From NCBI GenBank assembly GCA_016285245.1, contig JAEEQH010000008.1, positions 20,977 to 84,976 of the forward strand: a DNA stretch of 64,000 nt. Reading direction: 5' to 3'. The notes beneath the pieces are model-generated. The model was not told where the DNA came from, did not search any database, and worked only from the letters and a program-made list of their open reading frames with translations. This document shows, piece after piece, positions 40,640-49,090 of the stretch (within the stretch, counting starts at the first letter, position 1; each line of letters begins with the position of its first letter). Both the position numbers and the translations under genes were made by a program. Source of the stretch: Prevotella sp. Lineage in GTDB: Bacteria > Bacteroidota > Bacteroidia > Bacteroidales > Bacteroidaceae.

Positions 40640-42508
40640 ATGAAACTAAAAACCATTATTATCACACTCTTCGCCCTCACAGCGCTGACGGGACAGGCAC
40701 AGGTCGTTTGGGAGAACCCATCGGCGTTTATGGGAGACTACAACTCCGAGTTTGACATCACTAAAGTAGAGCTGAAGTCGACGGAGACCGTTCTGCACAT
40801 TACGGCCAGCTACAGGCCCGGCAACTGGATTCGCTTTGCCAAAGAGTCGTTCTTGCAGACGCCCGACGGCAAGAAGTACGTCATCACAAGCGGCGCTAAG
40901 ACCAACGAGAAGGAGAGCGACCTACAGCCCGACTCCCTCTTCTGGATGCCTGAAAGCGGAAAGGCCAATCTGGCGCTGCACTTCAAGCCTGTACCCCTCG
41001 ATACCAAGGAGCTGGACTTCTCGGAGGGCGATTTCGACGGCGCTTTCTGTTTCTGGAACATCTGCGACAGCAAGACCAAGAAGAAGGTGGAGATTCCTGC
41101 CGACTGGAAGGACGTGAAATACGCCAAGGACGAGACGCTGCCCGTTGCCAAGATCAATAAAGGCATCGCCACCATCAAAGTGAAGATGCTGGGCTATAAG
41201 CCAGGCATGAATCTGGATTTCTTTGTGGGCACTTTTATTCCGTTAGGCTCGAGGGAACGTTTCGACAAGACGTTCCGCTTTGCCGATGACGGTACGGTGA
41301 AGATAGAGGTTCCCCTGTGGCTGACGCGCGAGGTGACTGTCGGCGTGCGTGGACTGGCTTTCGGCAACATCGTCATCGCTCCAGGACAGGAGACGGAGAT
41401 ACTGATGAAGGTCTGCACCGACAACAAGCCATTCCTCGCCTTCAAGGGCTACATGGCCAAGACCAACATGGACCTGGTGAATGCGAAAAAATCCGACGAA
41501 GCCATCGATCTCGTCGGTAATGATGACAAGGTGTTCTTGAAGGTCAGGGAGTGCAAGACGAAGGAGGAGCGCCTGCAGTGCCTGCAGGATATCTTCGACC
41601 AGCGCGTGGCCGCTATCAGGAAATCGGAATACACCACAGCGGCTCAGGACCTGCTGTGCATGATGGCAGAGTCGAACTTCGTGAAATGGTCGCGCCAGTT
41701 TGCATGGAAATATAGCAATTATTATGTGGATGAGGACGGAAGGGTGGTCTGGTCTCAGGAGAATATCTTTGAGAAGATGGAGAAGAACAAGGACCTGCTT
41801 CCGCTTTCAGAAGAGGAAGAGGCCTACACTTGGAAGTACCTGAACGAGCCTACATCGCCATGCAGCCAGGAGTTCTGGGATGCGCCACTGAGTATGTACG
41901 ACAAGAAAGCCTCAGAGAAGAATACCTATAACAACGAGCTAAGATGTATACAATCCGTCATGCAGCCAGGGCAAGAGAACCTGATGGATCTGTATATCGA
42001 GGTGATGAAACATGAGGACTGCAAGAACGTCCTCCTTGAGTATCAGGCAGAGCAGAAGCGCATCGCCGACGAGCTGGCCAGCCAGCAGAGCGTCTACTTC
42101 CAGAAGTTCGACGACGTGGCCCCTGAAAACATCCTGCAGACCATCCTCGACCGTTATAAGGGTAAGGCCGTGCTTATCGACATCTGGGCAACGTGGTGCG
42201 GTCCCTGCCGTGCCGGACACCAGGCGATGAAGCCCTTGAAGGAAGAACTGAAAGGACAGAACGTCCAGTTTGTCTACCTCACCTCGCCCACGTCGCCGCT
42301 GAAAACCTGGCAGGAGATGCTCAAAGACATCGACGGCGACCACTACTACCTGACGAAGGAGCAGTACCAGTACGTCCTCGACAAGTACGAGTCTGAGGGC
42401 ATCCCCACCTACGCCATCTACGACACCAAGGGCAACCTGACCTTCAAAAACATCGGTTTCCCTGGCAACGACGTCATCCGTAAGGAGTTAGAAGCTGCAA
42501 GCAAATAA
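40640..42508 (+). CDS. TlpA-like thioredoxin-domain protein (first paralogue)
   Basis: The 622-residue exported protein (signal peptide to TGQAQ) has an N-terminal beta-rich region of ~300 residues (VVWENPSAFMGDY; DITKVELKSTETVLHITASYRPG), a helical middle part and a C-terminal thioredoxin domain with WATWCGPCR (Cys ~520/523). Such Bacteroidetes proteins (DUF4369/TlpA type) act as periplasmic thiol-disulfide reductases; substrates are unknown. It shares its architecture and the VWENP and TKVEL.S/A.ETV.ITA.RPG motifs with the gene at 43043, so the two are paralogues flanking a small membrane protein. Confidence 0.85.
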   Translation: MKLKTIIITLFALTALTGQAQVVWENPSAFMGDYNSEFDITKVELKSTETVLHITASYRPGNWIRFAKESFLQTPDGKKYVITSGAKTNEKESDLQPDSLFWMPESGKANLALHFKPVPLDTKELDFSEGDFDGAFCFWNICDSKTKKKVEIPADWKDVKYAKDETLPVAKINKGIATIKVKMLGYKPGMNLDFFVGTFIPLGSRERFDKTFRFADDGTVKIEVPLWLTREVTVGVRGLAFGNIVIAPGQETEILMKVCTDNKPFLAFKGYMAKTNMDLVNAKKSDEAIDLVGNDDKVFLKVRECKTKEERLQCLQDIFDQRVAAIRKSEYTTAAQDLLCMMAESNFVKWSRQFAWKYSNYYVDEDGRVVWSQENIFEKMEKNKDLLPLSEEEEAYTWKYLNEPTSPCSQEFWDAPLSMYDKKASEKNTYNNELRCIQSVMQPGQENLMDLYIEVMKHEDCKNVLLEYQAEQKRIADELASQQSVYFQKFDDVAPENILQTILDRYKGKAVLIDIWATWCGPCRAGHQAMKPLKEELKGQNVQFVYLTSPTSPLKTWQEMLKDIDGDHYYLTKEQYQYVLDKYESEGIPTYAIYDTKGNLTFKNIGFPGNDVIRKELEAASK

Positions 42509-42529
42509 GAAAAGATATTTATTACTATT

Positions 42530-43021
42530 ATGAAACAAAGTATTATTCTCAGCGTAATAATAGTAGCTCTCATAGTGCTATACGCCTACTTCACTGACAA
42601 CAACCATGACATCCTGCCGCTGATCGGATGTTTCCTGTTCGCGTTATACATGAACGAGAAGCATCGCAGACGGAAAGCCGACGATACCGTCAAGCCGTCG
42701 GCCATGACCGTTGACGAGCTCACGGCCCAATACGGCGAGCCGGAGGACGTGATACTTCTGGACGCCACGCGTGGCAACGAGGCGATGGGCGTGATACTGG
42801 TCTACAAGAACTTCCTCGTCGTGGAAGGTCGCCGCTTGGACAAGAGCGCTATTACCGATGTCACCTTTAACAATAGCGGTACGCCCTATGCCCGTGATGA
42901 GTATCAGGTCATCATTGCCACGAACATTCCCGAGATTGGCTATATCCATGTGAAGGCGGGCTATGACGTTGCCTGGACAAAGGGTGTGGCTGAAGAAATC
43001 AGAAAGAATCTGGAGAATTGA
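42530..43021 (+). CDS. Small membrane protein of unknown function
   Basis: The 163-residue product has two N-terminal hydrophobic segments (SIILSVIIVALIVLYAYF and ILPLIGCFLFALYM), a basic loop and a soluble C-terminal domain (VDELTAQYGEPEDVILLDATRGNEAMGVILVYKNFLVVEGRRL...). I do not recognise the family; the tail resembles PH-like or bacterial membrane-anchored beta domains. It lies 21 bases after one TlpA-like gene and 21 bases before its paralogue, probably in the same transcript. The last codon and stop lie in two 8-bp repeats (GAGAATTG, AAGAATTG). Confidence 0.7.
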   Translation: MKQSIILSVIIVALIVLYAYFTDNNHDILPLIGCFLFALYMNEKHRRRKADDTVKPSAMTVDELTAQYGEPEDVILLDATRGNEAMGVILVYKNFLVVEGRRLDKSAITDVTFNNSGTPYARDEYQVIIATNIPEIGYIHVKAGYDVAWTKGVAEEIRKNLEN

Positions 43022-43036
43022 AGAATTGAAACTTAA
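43013..43036. repeat. Short 8-bp repeats at an operon junction
   Basis: GAGAATTG and AAGAATTG, then AAACTTAA in the same register, spanning the stop codon of the small membrane protein. Confidence 0.5.
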
Positions 43037-43042
43037 AACTAT

Positions 43043-45436
43043 ATGAAATCAACCATTATGACCATTCTGCTCGCCCTCGTCGCAATGGCGGGGCAGGCGA
43101 AAGAGAAAACGATTGTGTGGGAGAACCCCACCATTGAGTATGGAACATGTAACGGCGACGGCTACTTCAACCTGGCCCTCGACGTGACGAAGGTGGAACT
43201 GAAGGCGGCAGAGACCGTCGTGTATATCACGGCCCGACAGCGTCCAGGCTCTGAGCGCGACAATTACTGGTTCCAGTTTGCTGGCGACACCTATCTGAAG
43301 GTGGGCAATCAGCGCTACACCCTGGTCTCGGCCGACGGCATCGAGCTGAACAAGCACACCCAGACGGGCAAGGACGGCAAACTCGACATGGCCTTCCACT
43401 TCCCGCCATTGCCCAAGGGCACGAAGTCGTTCGACTTCATCGAGGGCGACGGACAGGGTGCTTTCCAGATTAAGGGTATCAAACCCGTTGAGGAGCGCTG
43501 GAAACAAATCATCCCTTCCTACTGGCGTGACGAAAAGGGCGATTGGAAGATTGCCTTCTTCGACGACTTTGCCGTCTACGACTGTAAGTTCTGGGATTAC
43601 AAGCAGGGTGATATGAACCCCAAGACGGGCGAGGGCACCATCGTCATGACGAATGGCAGCGACGAGCTGAAAGTCGTCATCGGCAAGGACAAGAAAGGCC
43701 AGCGCCCGATACAGATTGGCAGCGATAAGGCTGTCTATTCGATGATTACCAGTCGTTTCCTACCCGACTATCCCACGAAGGACCTGCGCACAGGCTTTGT
43801 GGATACCGGCTACAAGGAGGATAGCGTTACCGTCGTGGGCTGGATTAAGGATATGCCGGAGCAATTCAAGCAGCTGAAGACTTTCGATTTCGGTTACCAA
43901 GACCTCTATACGGACGAGCATCAGTCCGTCAGTGCCAATTTGGACGAGCAGGGACGCTTCATAGCAAAAATTCCCGTGCTGAACAGTACGGAGTTCTTCA
44001 TCGACTGGCGCCGTTGCTTTGTCCGCACGTTGTTCGAGCCGGGTAAGACCTACTTCATGCTCTACGACTTCAAGGAGGGTCGCCGCTACTTCATGGGCAA
44101 CGACTGCCGTCTGCAGAACGAACTCTTCAAATATCCGCTCGACTGGCAGACCATCAATATGTATGATGGGCTGGAGACTGCCGGCAAGGGAGGTGAGGAG
44201 CTCTTTGAACCCTACATTGCCTCCGTCGATAGTCTCATCAAGGCACAATACGTCCACATCGACGCCCTCTGTGAGCAGCATCCTACACTCTCCACCCGCT
44301 TCAACGTTTACCGGAAAGGCAACACGCTGATGCAGCAGGCACGTGCCTTCGGACAGGCACGCTTCAGCGCTCAAGGTATGCAGTTCTCTGATCATGCCCG
44401 CCGCTATGCCTACGACACGTTCTGGACGAAGATGGAAAAGCCCTATACGCTGCACCGTGACCTCGGCGGATTCCTGAACGATTATCTGGACGATGCAGCA
44501 CGGGCACGTAACGCCGCGTTCTCTTACAATCTACGTGACCACTATAAGGATTTCGCCTCCAACGACGAGCAGCTGGCACTACTCACGCGTTGGGCTAAAA
44601 TGATAGACGAGGCAACGGCCATCATCGAAGCAGAGCCCACCGTCGAGGCAAAGATTCGCAAATCCCATGAACTCGACTCGCTGAATGCCGACTTGATCAA
44701 GGAGGTGGATAAGATCATCCAGACGGCGAGAGCCTCGAAGATCATCAATGGCGGACTGCTCGTGAACACCCTGAAACAACACGCCCTGACACTCGACTCA
44801 CTCCATGCCGATCCGTTTATCAAGGACCTCTGGCTTGGTCGGCAGGCCCTCAGTCATATAGACCACGAGCGCACCTCGCTGCTGCCCAGCGTCATGGACA
44901 CCATTAAGGGCATGATCAGCAATCCTGTCTCCATGGCGATGATTGAGAAGCAGAACGACTACTACCTGGCCATCGAGAACCGCGAGTTCGACAAGCTGGT
45001 GCTGAAGTCGTCGGACGACCTCGCCAATATCTCTGAGGGTGAGGCGCTGCTGAAGAAACTCGTCGAACCCTACAAAGGCAAGTTCGTGCTGCTCGACATC
45101 TGGGGCACTTGGTGCGGCCCCTGCAAGGAGGCCCTCAGCCACTCTACCGAGGAGTATGCCCGTCTTGCGGACTACGACATCCAGTACCTCTATCTGGCCA
45201 ATAGCAGTCCGCAGGCGGCGTGGGAGAACGTCATCAAGGAGTACAACGTCAGCGGTCCGAACGTGGCTCACTACAACCTGCCCGCGGAACAGCAGGCGGC
45301 CATCGAGCGCCACCTCAACGTCCACTCCTGGCCTACCTACAAACTATTCAACCGCAACGGCGATCTGCTGGATCTCAACGTTGATCCTCGCCACCTCGAA
45401 GAGCTCGCACGACTGCTGGAGCAGATGAAGGATTGA
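43043..45436 (+). CDS. TlpA-like thioredoxin-domain protein (second paralogue)
   Basis: The 797-residue exported protein (signal peptide to AGQAK) mirrors the 40640 gene: beta-rich N-terminal region (IVWENPTIEYG; DVTKVELKAAETVVYITARQRPGS), a long alpha-helical middle (about 400-640) and a C-terminal thioredoxin domain with WGTWCGPCK (Cys ~691/694) and SWPTYKLF (cis-Pro). It should reduce or isomerise disulfides outside the cytoplasm. The ~175 extra residues compared with the first paralogue are in the middle region. It ends in an 8-bp repeat array. Confidence 0.85.
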   Translation: MKSTIMTILLALVAMAGQAKEKTIVWENPTIEYGTCNGDGYFNLALDVTKVELKAAETVVYITARQRPGSERDNYWFQFAGDTYLKVGNQRYTLVSADGIELNKHTQTGKDGKLDMAFHFPPLPKGTKSFDFIEGDGQGAFQIKGIKPVEERWKQIIPSYWRDEKGDWKIAFFDDFAVYDCKFWDYKQGDMNPKTGEGTIVMTNGSDELKVVIGKDKKGQRPIQIGSDKAVYSMITSRFLPDYPTKDLRTGFVDTGYKEDSVTVVGWIKDMPEQFKQLKTFDFGYQDLYTDEHQSVSANLDEQGRFIAKIPVLNSTEFFIDWRRCFVRTLFEPGKTYFMLYDFKEGRRYFMGNDCRLQNELFKYPLDWQTINMYDGLETAGKGGEELFEPYIASVDSLIKAQYVHIDALCEQHPTLSTRFNVYRKGNTLMQQARAFGQARFSAQGMQFSDHARRYAYDTFWTKMEKPYTLHRDLGGFLNDYLDDAARARNAAFSYNLRDHYKDFASNDEQLALLTRWAKMIDEATAIIEAEPTVEAKIRKSHELDSLNADLIKEVDKIIQTARASKIINGGLLVNTLKQHALTLDSLHADPFIKDLWLGRQALSHIDHERTSLLPSVMDTIKGMISNPVSMAMIEKQNDYYLAIENREFDKLVLKSSDDLANISEGEALLKKLVEPYKGKFVLLDIWGTWCGPCKEALSHSTEEYARLADYDIQYLYLANSSPQAAWENVIKEYNVSGPNVAHYNLPAEQQAAIERHLNVHSWPTYKLFNRNGDLLDLNVDPRHLEELARLLEQMKD

Positions 45437-45478
45437 AGAATGTAAAAATTAAAAAATGTAAGAATGTAAAAAAGGAAA
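45431..45478. repeat. Six 8-bp repeats after the second TlpA-like gene
   Basis: GATTGAAG, AATGTAAA, AATTAAAA, AATGTAAG, AATGTAAA and AAAGGAAA in exact 8-bp register, beginning with the last sense codon and stop codon of the gene. Confidence 0.75.
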
Positions 45479-45507
45479 GTAGCGAGTACAGAGAATAGGA
45501 TAAATTC

Positions 45508-45585
45508 AAACAAAAATCTTCAAAAATCAGACAAAAATAAGCCCATTGATAGCCATTTCGTTTAGATTTTTGAAGATTTTTGTTT
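45508..45585. repeat. Inverted-repeat element, copy C
   Basis: Arms AAACAAAAATCTTCAAAAAT and its reverse complement are perfect over 21 bases; the loop contains AATAAGCCCATTGATAGCCA as in copies A and B. Here it separates two plus-strand genes, so it would serve as a simple terminator for the TlpA-like operon. Confidence 0.85.
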
Positions 45586-45659
45586 GTTTTGTATGTAACG
45601 TTGCAATGTTCCCTTTCTTTCCTGCGTATATAACGATAGAAGACTGACAAAATTGATCA

Positions 45660-46217
45660 ATGACCGAAACCGAAACAAACCTGATTGAGGGACTGCGCAA
45701 GCAGAGTCCCCAAGCCCAGCAAGAGATGCTCGACCGCTACGGCCGCGATGTCTTCGCACAGGTGGTGCGGATCGTCAGCCAGACGGAGAATGCTGAGGAG
45801 GTGTATCAGGATGTGTTCGTGAAGGTGTTCAGTCATATCGGTCAGTTCGACGGCGACAGGTCGTCGCTCCGCACGTGGGTCATCCGCATCGCCTACAACG
45901 AGGCCATCAGCTTCCTCCGCCGTAAGAGCGCGCCGACGGTCTACTTCGACGACTATGACCGGGGCATCGAGACGCTGACAGACGCGGAGGTGGACGAGAC
46001 GCTGGGACACGCCAGTCAGGAGACGGTACAGCTGATACGCGCAGCGCTGCAGCACCTGCCACCCGAGGAGCGGACCCTGATGACGATGTTCTACTACGAG
46101 GAGATGAGCCTCAAGGAGATAGCTTACGTCACGGAGTCGATACCCACCACAGTGGCCTCGCGCCTCTGCCGAACGAGAAAGAAACTGTGTAGAATCATCA
46201 AAATGTTACAAGCATGA
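45660..46217 (+). CDS. ECF-type RNA polymerase sigma factor
   Basis: The 185-residue protein has region 2 (SPQAQQEMLDRYGRDVFAQVVRIVSQTENAEEVYQDVFVKVFSHIGQFDGDRSSLRTWVIRIAYNEAISFLRR) and region 4 (LPPEERTLMTMFYYEEMSLKEIAYVTESIPTTVASRLCRTRKKL) of group 4 sigma factors. It would direct RNA polymerase to a stress or envelope regulon. Its stop overlaps the start of the next gene by four bases, the usual arrangement for a sigma factor and its membrane regulator. No clear TAnnTTTG box is visible upstream, so it may use its own promoter type. Confidence 0.93.
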   Translation: MTETETNLIEGLRKQSPQAQQEMLDRYGRDVFAQVVRIVSQTENAEEVYQDVFVKVFSHIGQFDGDRSSLRTWVIRIAYNEAISFLRRKSAPTVYFDDYDRGIETLTDAEVDETLGHASQETVQLIRAALQHLPPEERTLMTMFYYEEMSLKEIAYVTESIPTTVASRLCRTRKKLCRIIKMLQA

Positions 46218-46906
46218 AGGAGGACATACTCAATAAACTACGCCAGCAGGACGTCGCCCTGCGCGACGCCATCCGAATGGAAGAGCAGGAACTGCCGCAG
46301 ATGCCGGCAGACCTGAATGCAAGGCTGATGAAGCGGGTGGAGCAGCAGAAGCCCATCGCCAAGACTCGGAGGCTATGGCCCTGGGTAGCAGCTGCCGCCA
46401 GCCTGTTAATATTAATAGGTGTTGGTCTGACGATGATGCCTGAGAAACAGGTGCCGCAGGGTAGCCCAGTGGTTGCCAAGAAGGTCGAGAAGAAGACGCA
46501 GCAGGTGAATCATGGGGACTGTCCCCATGATACGAGCGAAGCGATGGATCAGAGGGCCTGTCCCCGTGATTCACAACCGCACCAAATCCCTGCGCAGCCC
46601 AAGAAGCTGAAGCATAAGACGGTTGTGGCGGAGCATCTGATAGCACAAGCGGAGAACCTATCGCAGGCGGATCACGGGGACAGTCCTCCAGATCCTTCGC
46701 ATCGCGAGACGTATCAGGAGAACCGTCCCCATGATCCTGAGACGCTGACAGAGGCAGACATCCCCATTACGCGCCCCGAGAACTACAAGTACACGCCTGA
46801 GGAGATTGCCCTCATGAAGCGACAAGCCAACGAAGCCTATCTGAAGTGGGTGGAACTGGAACTCGAGATTGCCAAATATAATCAAGAACAAACAGCACAG
46901 AAATAA
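46214..46906 (+). CDS. Membrane protein coupled to the sigma factor, possible anti-sigma
   Basis: The 230-residue protein has a charged N-terminal cytosolic part (~1-53), one membrane helix (LWPWVAAAASLLILIGVGLTMM, ~55-76) and a low-complexity extracytoplasmic tail. The position and topology are those of an anti-sigma factor, though no zinc-binding HxxxCxxC motif is present. The tail contains two inserts (about 99-120 and 151-176; NHGDCPHDTS, RACPRDSQ, DHGDSPPDPS, NRPHDPE) encoded by GGGGAC-type palindromic repeats. The C-terminal helix (EEIALMKRQANEAYLKWVELELEI) looks like original protein sequence. The function is inferred from context only. Confidence 0.7.
   Translation: MKEDILNKLRQQDVALRDAIRMEEQELPQMPADLNARLMKRVEQQKPIAKTRRLWPWVAAAASLLILIGVGLTMMPEKQVPQGSPVVAKKVEKKTQQVNHGDCPHDTSEAMDQRACPRDSQPHQIPAQPKKLKHKTVVAEHLIAQAENLSQADHGDSPPDPSHRETYQENRPHDPETLTEADIPITRPENYKYTPEEIALMKRQANEAYLKWVELELEIAKYNQEQTAQK
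46509..46572. repeat. REP/BIME-like palindrome pair inside the sigma-partner gene, copy 1
   Basis: A perfect palindrome with 11-base arms ATCATGGGGAC/GTCCCCATGAT about a central T (46509-46531), a 15-base spacer, then a diverged palindrome with GGCCTGTCCCCGTGATTC (46547-46572). Confidence 0.8.
46668..46739. repeat. REP/BIME-like palindrome pair inside the sigma-partner gene, copy 2
   Basis: GGATCACGGGGACAGTCC...GATCC followed after a TTCGCATCGCGAG spacer by GTATCAGGAGAACCGTCCCC...GATCC. The two pairs have related spacers in opposite orientation. Confidence 0.75.
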
Positions 46907-46914
46907 ATACAAAC

Positions 46915-46941
46915 CACGAATTTCACGAATTAAACGAATTT
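46915..46941. repeat. Three 9-bp repeats upstream of a secreted-protein gene
   Basis: CACGAATTT, CACGAATTA and AACGAATTT run consecutively between the sigma-partner stop and the next start. Confidence 0.7.
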
Positions 46942-46972
46942 GAGAACTGTAGAAACAAAAACTATAACCATT

Positions 46973-48154
46973 ATGAAACAGCTATTCATCATGCTGCTCA
47001 TCGTTAGCAGCGCATTTACGACAGCTAACGCCCAGCAGAAGAACAAGCCCGAGAATGTCATCAAGGCTTTTGAATTCCTCATCGACCTGTATGGCCAGAA
47101 GGCAGGGCAGACTTACTCCGTCGAGAAGAATCCCAACACAGGCATCATTGAGTCGAGAGAGCGCATCGTAACCTTTACCTGCCGGAAAAACGAGCCATAC
47201 ATTGAAATGATTGGCGACGACTTTATGAAGGACGAGCCGAAATCTTATCAGATCAAGCACATCACGCCTGGACAGAACAGTCAGAACTTCACGCTGGCCG
47301 TACACACCAACGTGCCCAACGTGATTAACCATTATGCCATTCGCACCAAGCCGGAACAGGAAATGTGGTTCATGGCCTGCAAAAACCCTGAGAACCCGTC
47401 ATTGCGCGATGCCTACGCCATCGTGTGGCAAGCTGCGCCGGACAATAAGGTGAAGGGCACCATCTACATGATTACCTCGCCACGCCCCAGCAATTTCGGC
47501 AAGGCATTCGAGTCGTCGGACAGCAAGAAGAAGATTGACAATGTGGTGGGCGAAGTTGTTGACGAGGCTGGCAATCATGCGGGTGAAGTCGTCGAAGACG
47601 ATGTCGTCGTTGTTGAAGACGAGGTGGCAGTCGACACCGTAGCCGTCATCGATGAATTCGTAGCAGAGCCTCCAGTCGTCAGCGAGTTCGCTACGCCCCA
47701 GCCCCGTCAGTCGTCCAAATGGGAGCCGTCTCCTATGGTGAAGATGCAGGTTGAGGGTAAGGCGATGGCCATCAAGGCACAGATGGATGCCATCAAGGCC
47801 ACCTACCAGTCGATGAAGCCCTTCTTTGATGCCAAGAACATTTCGGGCACAGACAGAATCTTCGAGCAGATTGCCAAGCAGAACAAGTCGCTGGACGTGA
47901 AGTGGCAGGACTTCGTCAAGATGCTGAAAGGCATCGAAGCCCCCCCTGCAGAGCAAGGCAAGAAGATGGGAATGATAGGCGATATCTACAAGGAAATACT
48001 GAAATTCTACACTGAGCAGAATCAAGGCTTTTCGGAGATTCTGAAGGAGTTTGGTATGCTGCCGAAGGGCGCACAGAAAACACAGAAAGTGCTGAACAAT
48101 CTCATCGAGAAAAACATGACGGAGATGAGCAAAGTCATTGCGGGGGCGAAATAA
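46973..48154 (+). CDS. Secreted protein of unknown function
   Basis: The 393-residue protein starts at ATG 46973, giving a clean signal peptide (MKQLFIMLLIVSSAFTTANAQ). The N-terminal ~170 residues form a compact domain (VIKAFEFLIDLYGQKAGQTYSVEKNPNTGIIESRERIVTFTCRKNEPYIEMIGDDFMKDEP); a Val/Glu/Asp-rich linker (about 195-240) precedes a helical C-terminal domain with Lys/Met-rich helices. I recognise no family. It follows the sigma factor and its membrane partner and is closed by a terminator, so it may be a target or component of that system. Confidence 0.75.
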   Translation: MKQLFIMLLIVSSAFTTANAQQKNKPENVIKAFEFLIDLYGQKAGQTYSVEKNPNTGIIESRERIVTFTCRKNEPYIEMIGDDFMKDEPKSYQIKHITPGQNSQNFTLAVHTNVPNVINHYAIRTKPEQEMWFMACKNPENPSLRDAYAIVWQAAPDNKVKGTIYMITSPRPSNFGKAFESSDSKKKIDNVVGEVVDEAGNHAGEVVEDDVVVVEDEVAVDTVAVIDEFVAEPPVVSEFATPQPRQSSKWEPSPMVKMQVEGKAMAIKAQMDAIKATYQSMKPFFDAKNISGTDRIFEQIAKQNKSLDVKWQDFVKMLKGIEAPPAEQGKKMGMIGDIYKEILKFYTEQNQGFSEILKEFGMLPKGAQKTQKVLNNLIEKNMTEMSKVIAGAK

Positions 48155-48168
48155 TTCGCCCCCTTTTT
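48142..48168 (+). terminator. Terminator that includes a stop codon
   Basis: The stem GGGGGCGAA/TTCGCCCCC with loop ATAA is followed by TTTTT. The left arm encodes the last residues of the secreted protein and the stop TAA lies in the loop region. Confidence 0.9.
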
Positions 48169-48192
48169 CTTTGCCGTTACGTGTAGAAGTAG

Positions 48193-48200
48193 TATCTTTG
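48193..48200 (+). promoter_or_regulatory. -7 box of the CDF transporter gene
   Basis: TATCTTTG ends 8 bases before the ATG at 48209, so the transcript should begin at or within a few bases of the start codon. Confidence 0.65.
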
Positions 48201-48208
48201 CAGCCGAT

Positions 48209-49090
48209 ATGGACAGACAACGCGAGATATACAAGGTAACGCTGGTGGGCGGCGCGGTGAACGTGGTGCTGCTCGTCTTCAAGTTTGTGGCGGGCATCCT
48301 TGGCCATAGTGCCGCGATGGTGGCCGATGCCGTCCACTCGCTCAGCGACTTCGTCACCGACGTCGTCGTCATCGCCTTTGTCCACATCAGTGGCAAACCC
48401 AAGGACAAGTCGCACGACTACGGCCATGCGAAGTACGAGACGCTGGCGATGACCGTCATCGGCGTAGCCCTGCTCGTGGTGGCCCTGGGCATCCTCTACA
48501 GCGGCGTGGTGAAGATTGCCGCGTGGGCTGGCGGCGCGCAGCTGGCGGCCCCGGGCACACTGGCGCTGTGGGCCGCCCTGCTGTCGGTGGCGCTGAAGGA
48601 GGGCGTCTACCGTTACTCGATGGTGAAGGCCCGTCAGCTTGAGTCACAGGCCGTCGAGGCCAACGCGTGGCACCACCGCAGCGACGCCCTCTCGTCCATA
48701 GGCACGGCCGTCGGCATCGGCGGCGCCATCGTGCTGGGACAGCGCTGGACGGTGCTTGACCCCGTGGCCTCGGTCGTCGTTGGATTGTTCATCGTCAAGG
48801 TGAGCATCGAACTGCTGCGGCGCGGCATCGGCGACCTCATGGAGCAGTCGCTGCCCGACGAGGTTGAGGAGGAGATCCTGCACCTGGCGGACTCCGTCGA
48901 CGGCGTCACCATGCCCCACGACCTGCGCACGCGCCGTCTGGGCAACCACTATGCCATCGAGCTGCACGTCCTCATGGACCCCGACATCACCCTGCGCGAG
49001 GCCCACGACAAAGCCTCAGAAGTAGAGGCACTCCTGAGGCTTCATTATGGTCGTGAGACGCACGTCGTCGTGCATGTCGAACCGATGTAG
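48209..49090 (+). CDS. Cation diffusion facilitator family transporter
   Basis: The 293-residue protein has the CDF fold: six membrane helices with the zinc-site motif HSAAMVADAVHSLSDFVTD (HxxxD-type, ~30-50) and the second HHRSDALSS motif (~152), and a C-terminal cytosolic domain (EILHLADSVDGVTMPHDLRTRRLGNHYAIELHVLMDPDITLREAHDKASEVEALL). It exports Zn2+, Fe2+ or Mn2+ by proton exchange; the metal cannot be deduced. Its stop codon abuts the stop of the convergent receptor gene with no gap. Confidence 0.93.
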   Translation: MDRQREIYKVTLVGGAVNVVLLVFKFVAGILGHSAAMVADAVHSLSDFVTDVVVIAFVHISGKPKDKSHDYGHAKYETLAMTVIGVALLVVALGILYSGVVKIAAWAGGAQLAAPGTLALWAALLSVALKEGVYRYSMVKARQLESQAVEANAWHHRSDALSSIGTAVGIGGAIVLGQRWTVLDPVASVVVGLFIVKVSIELLRRGIGDLMEQSLPDEVEEEILHLADSVDGVTMPHDLRTRRLGNHYAIELHVLMDPDITLREAHDKASEVEALLRLHYGRETHVVVHVEPM

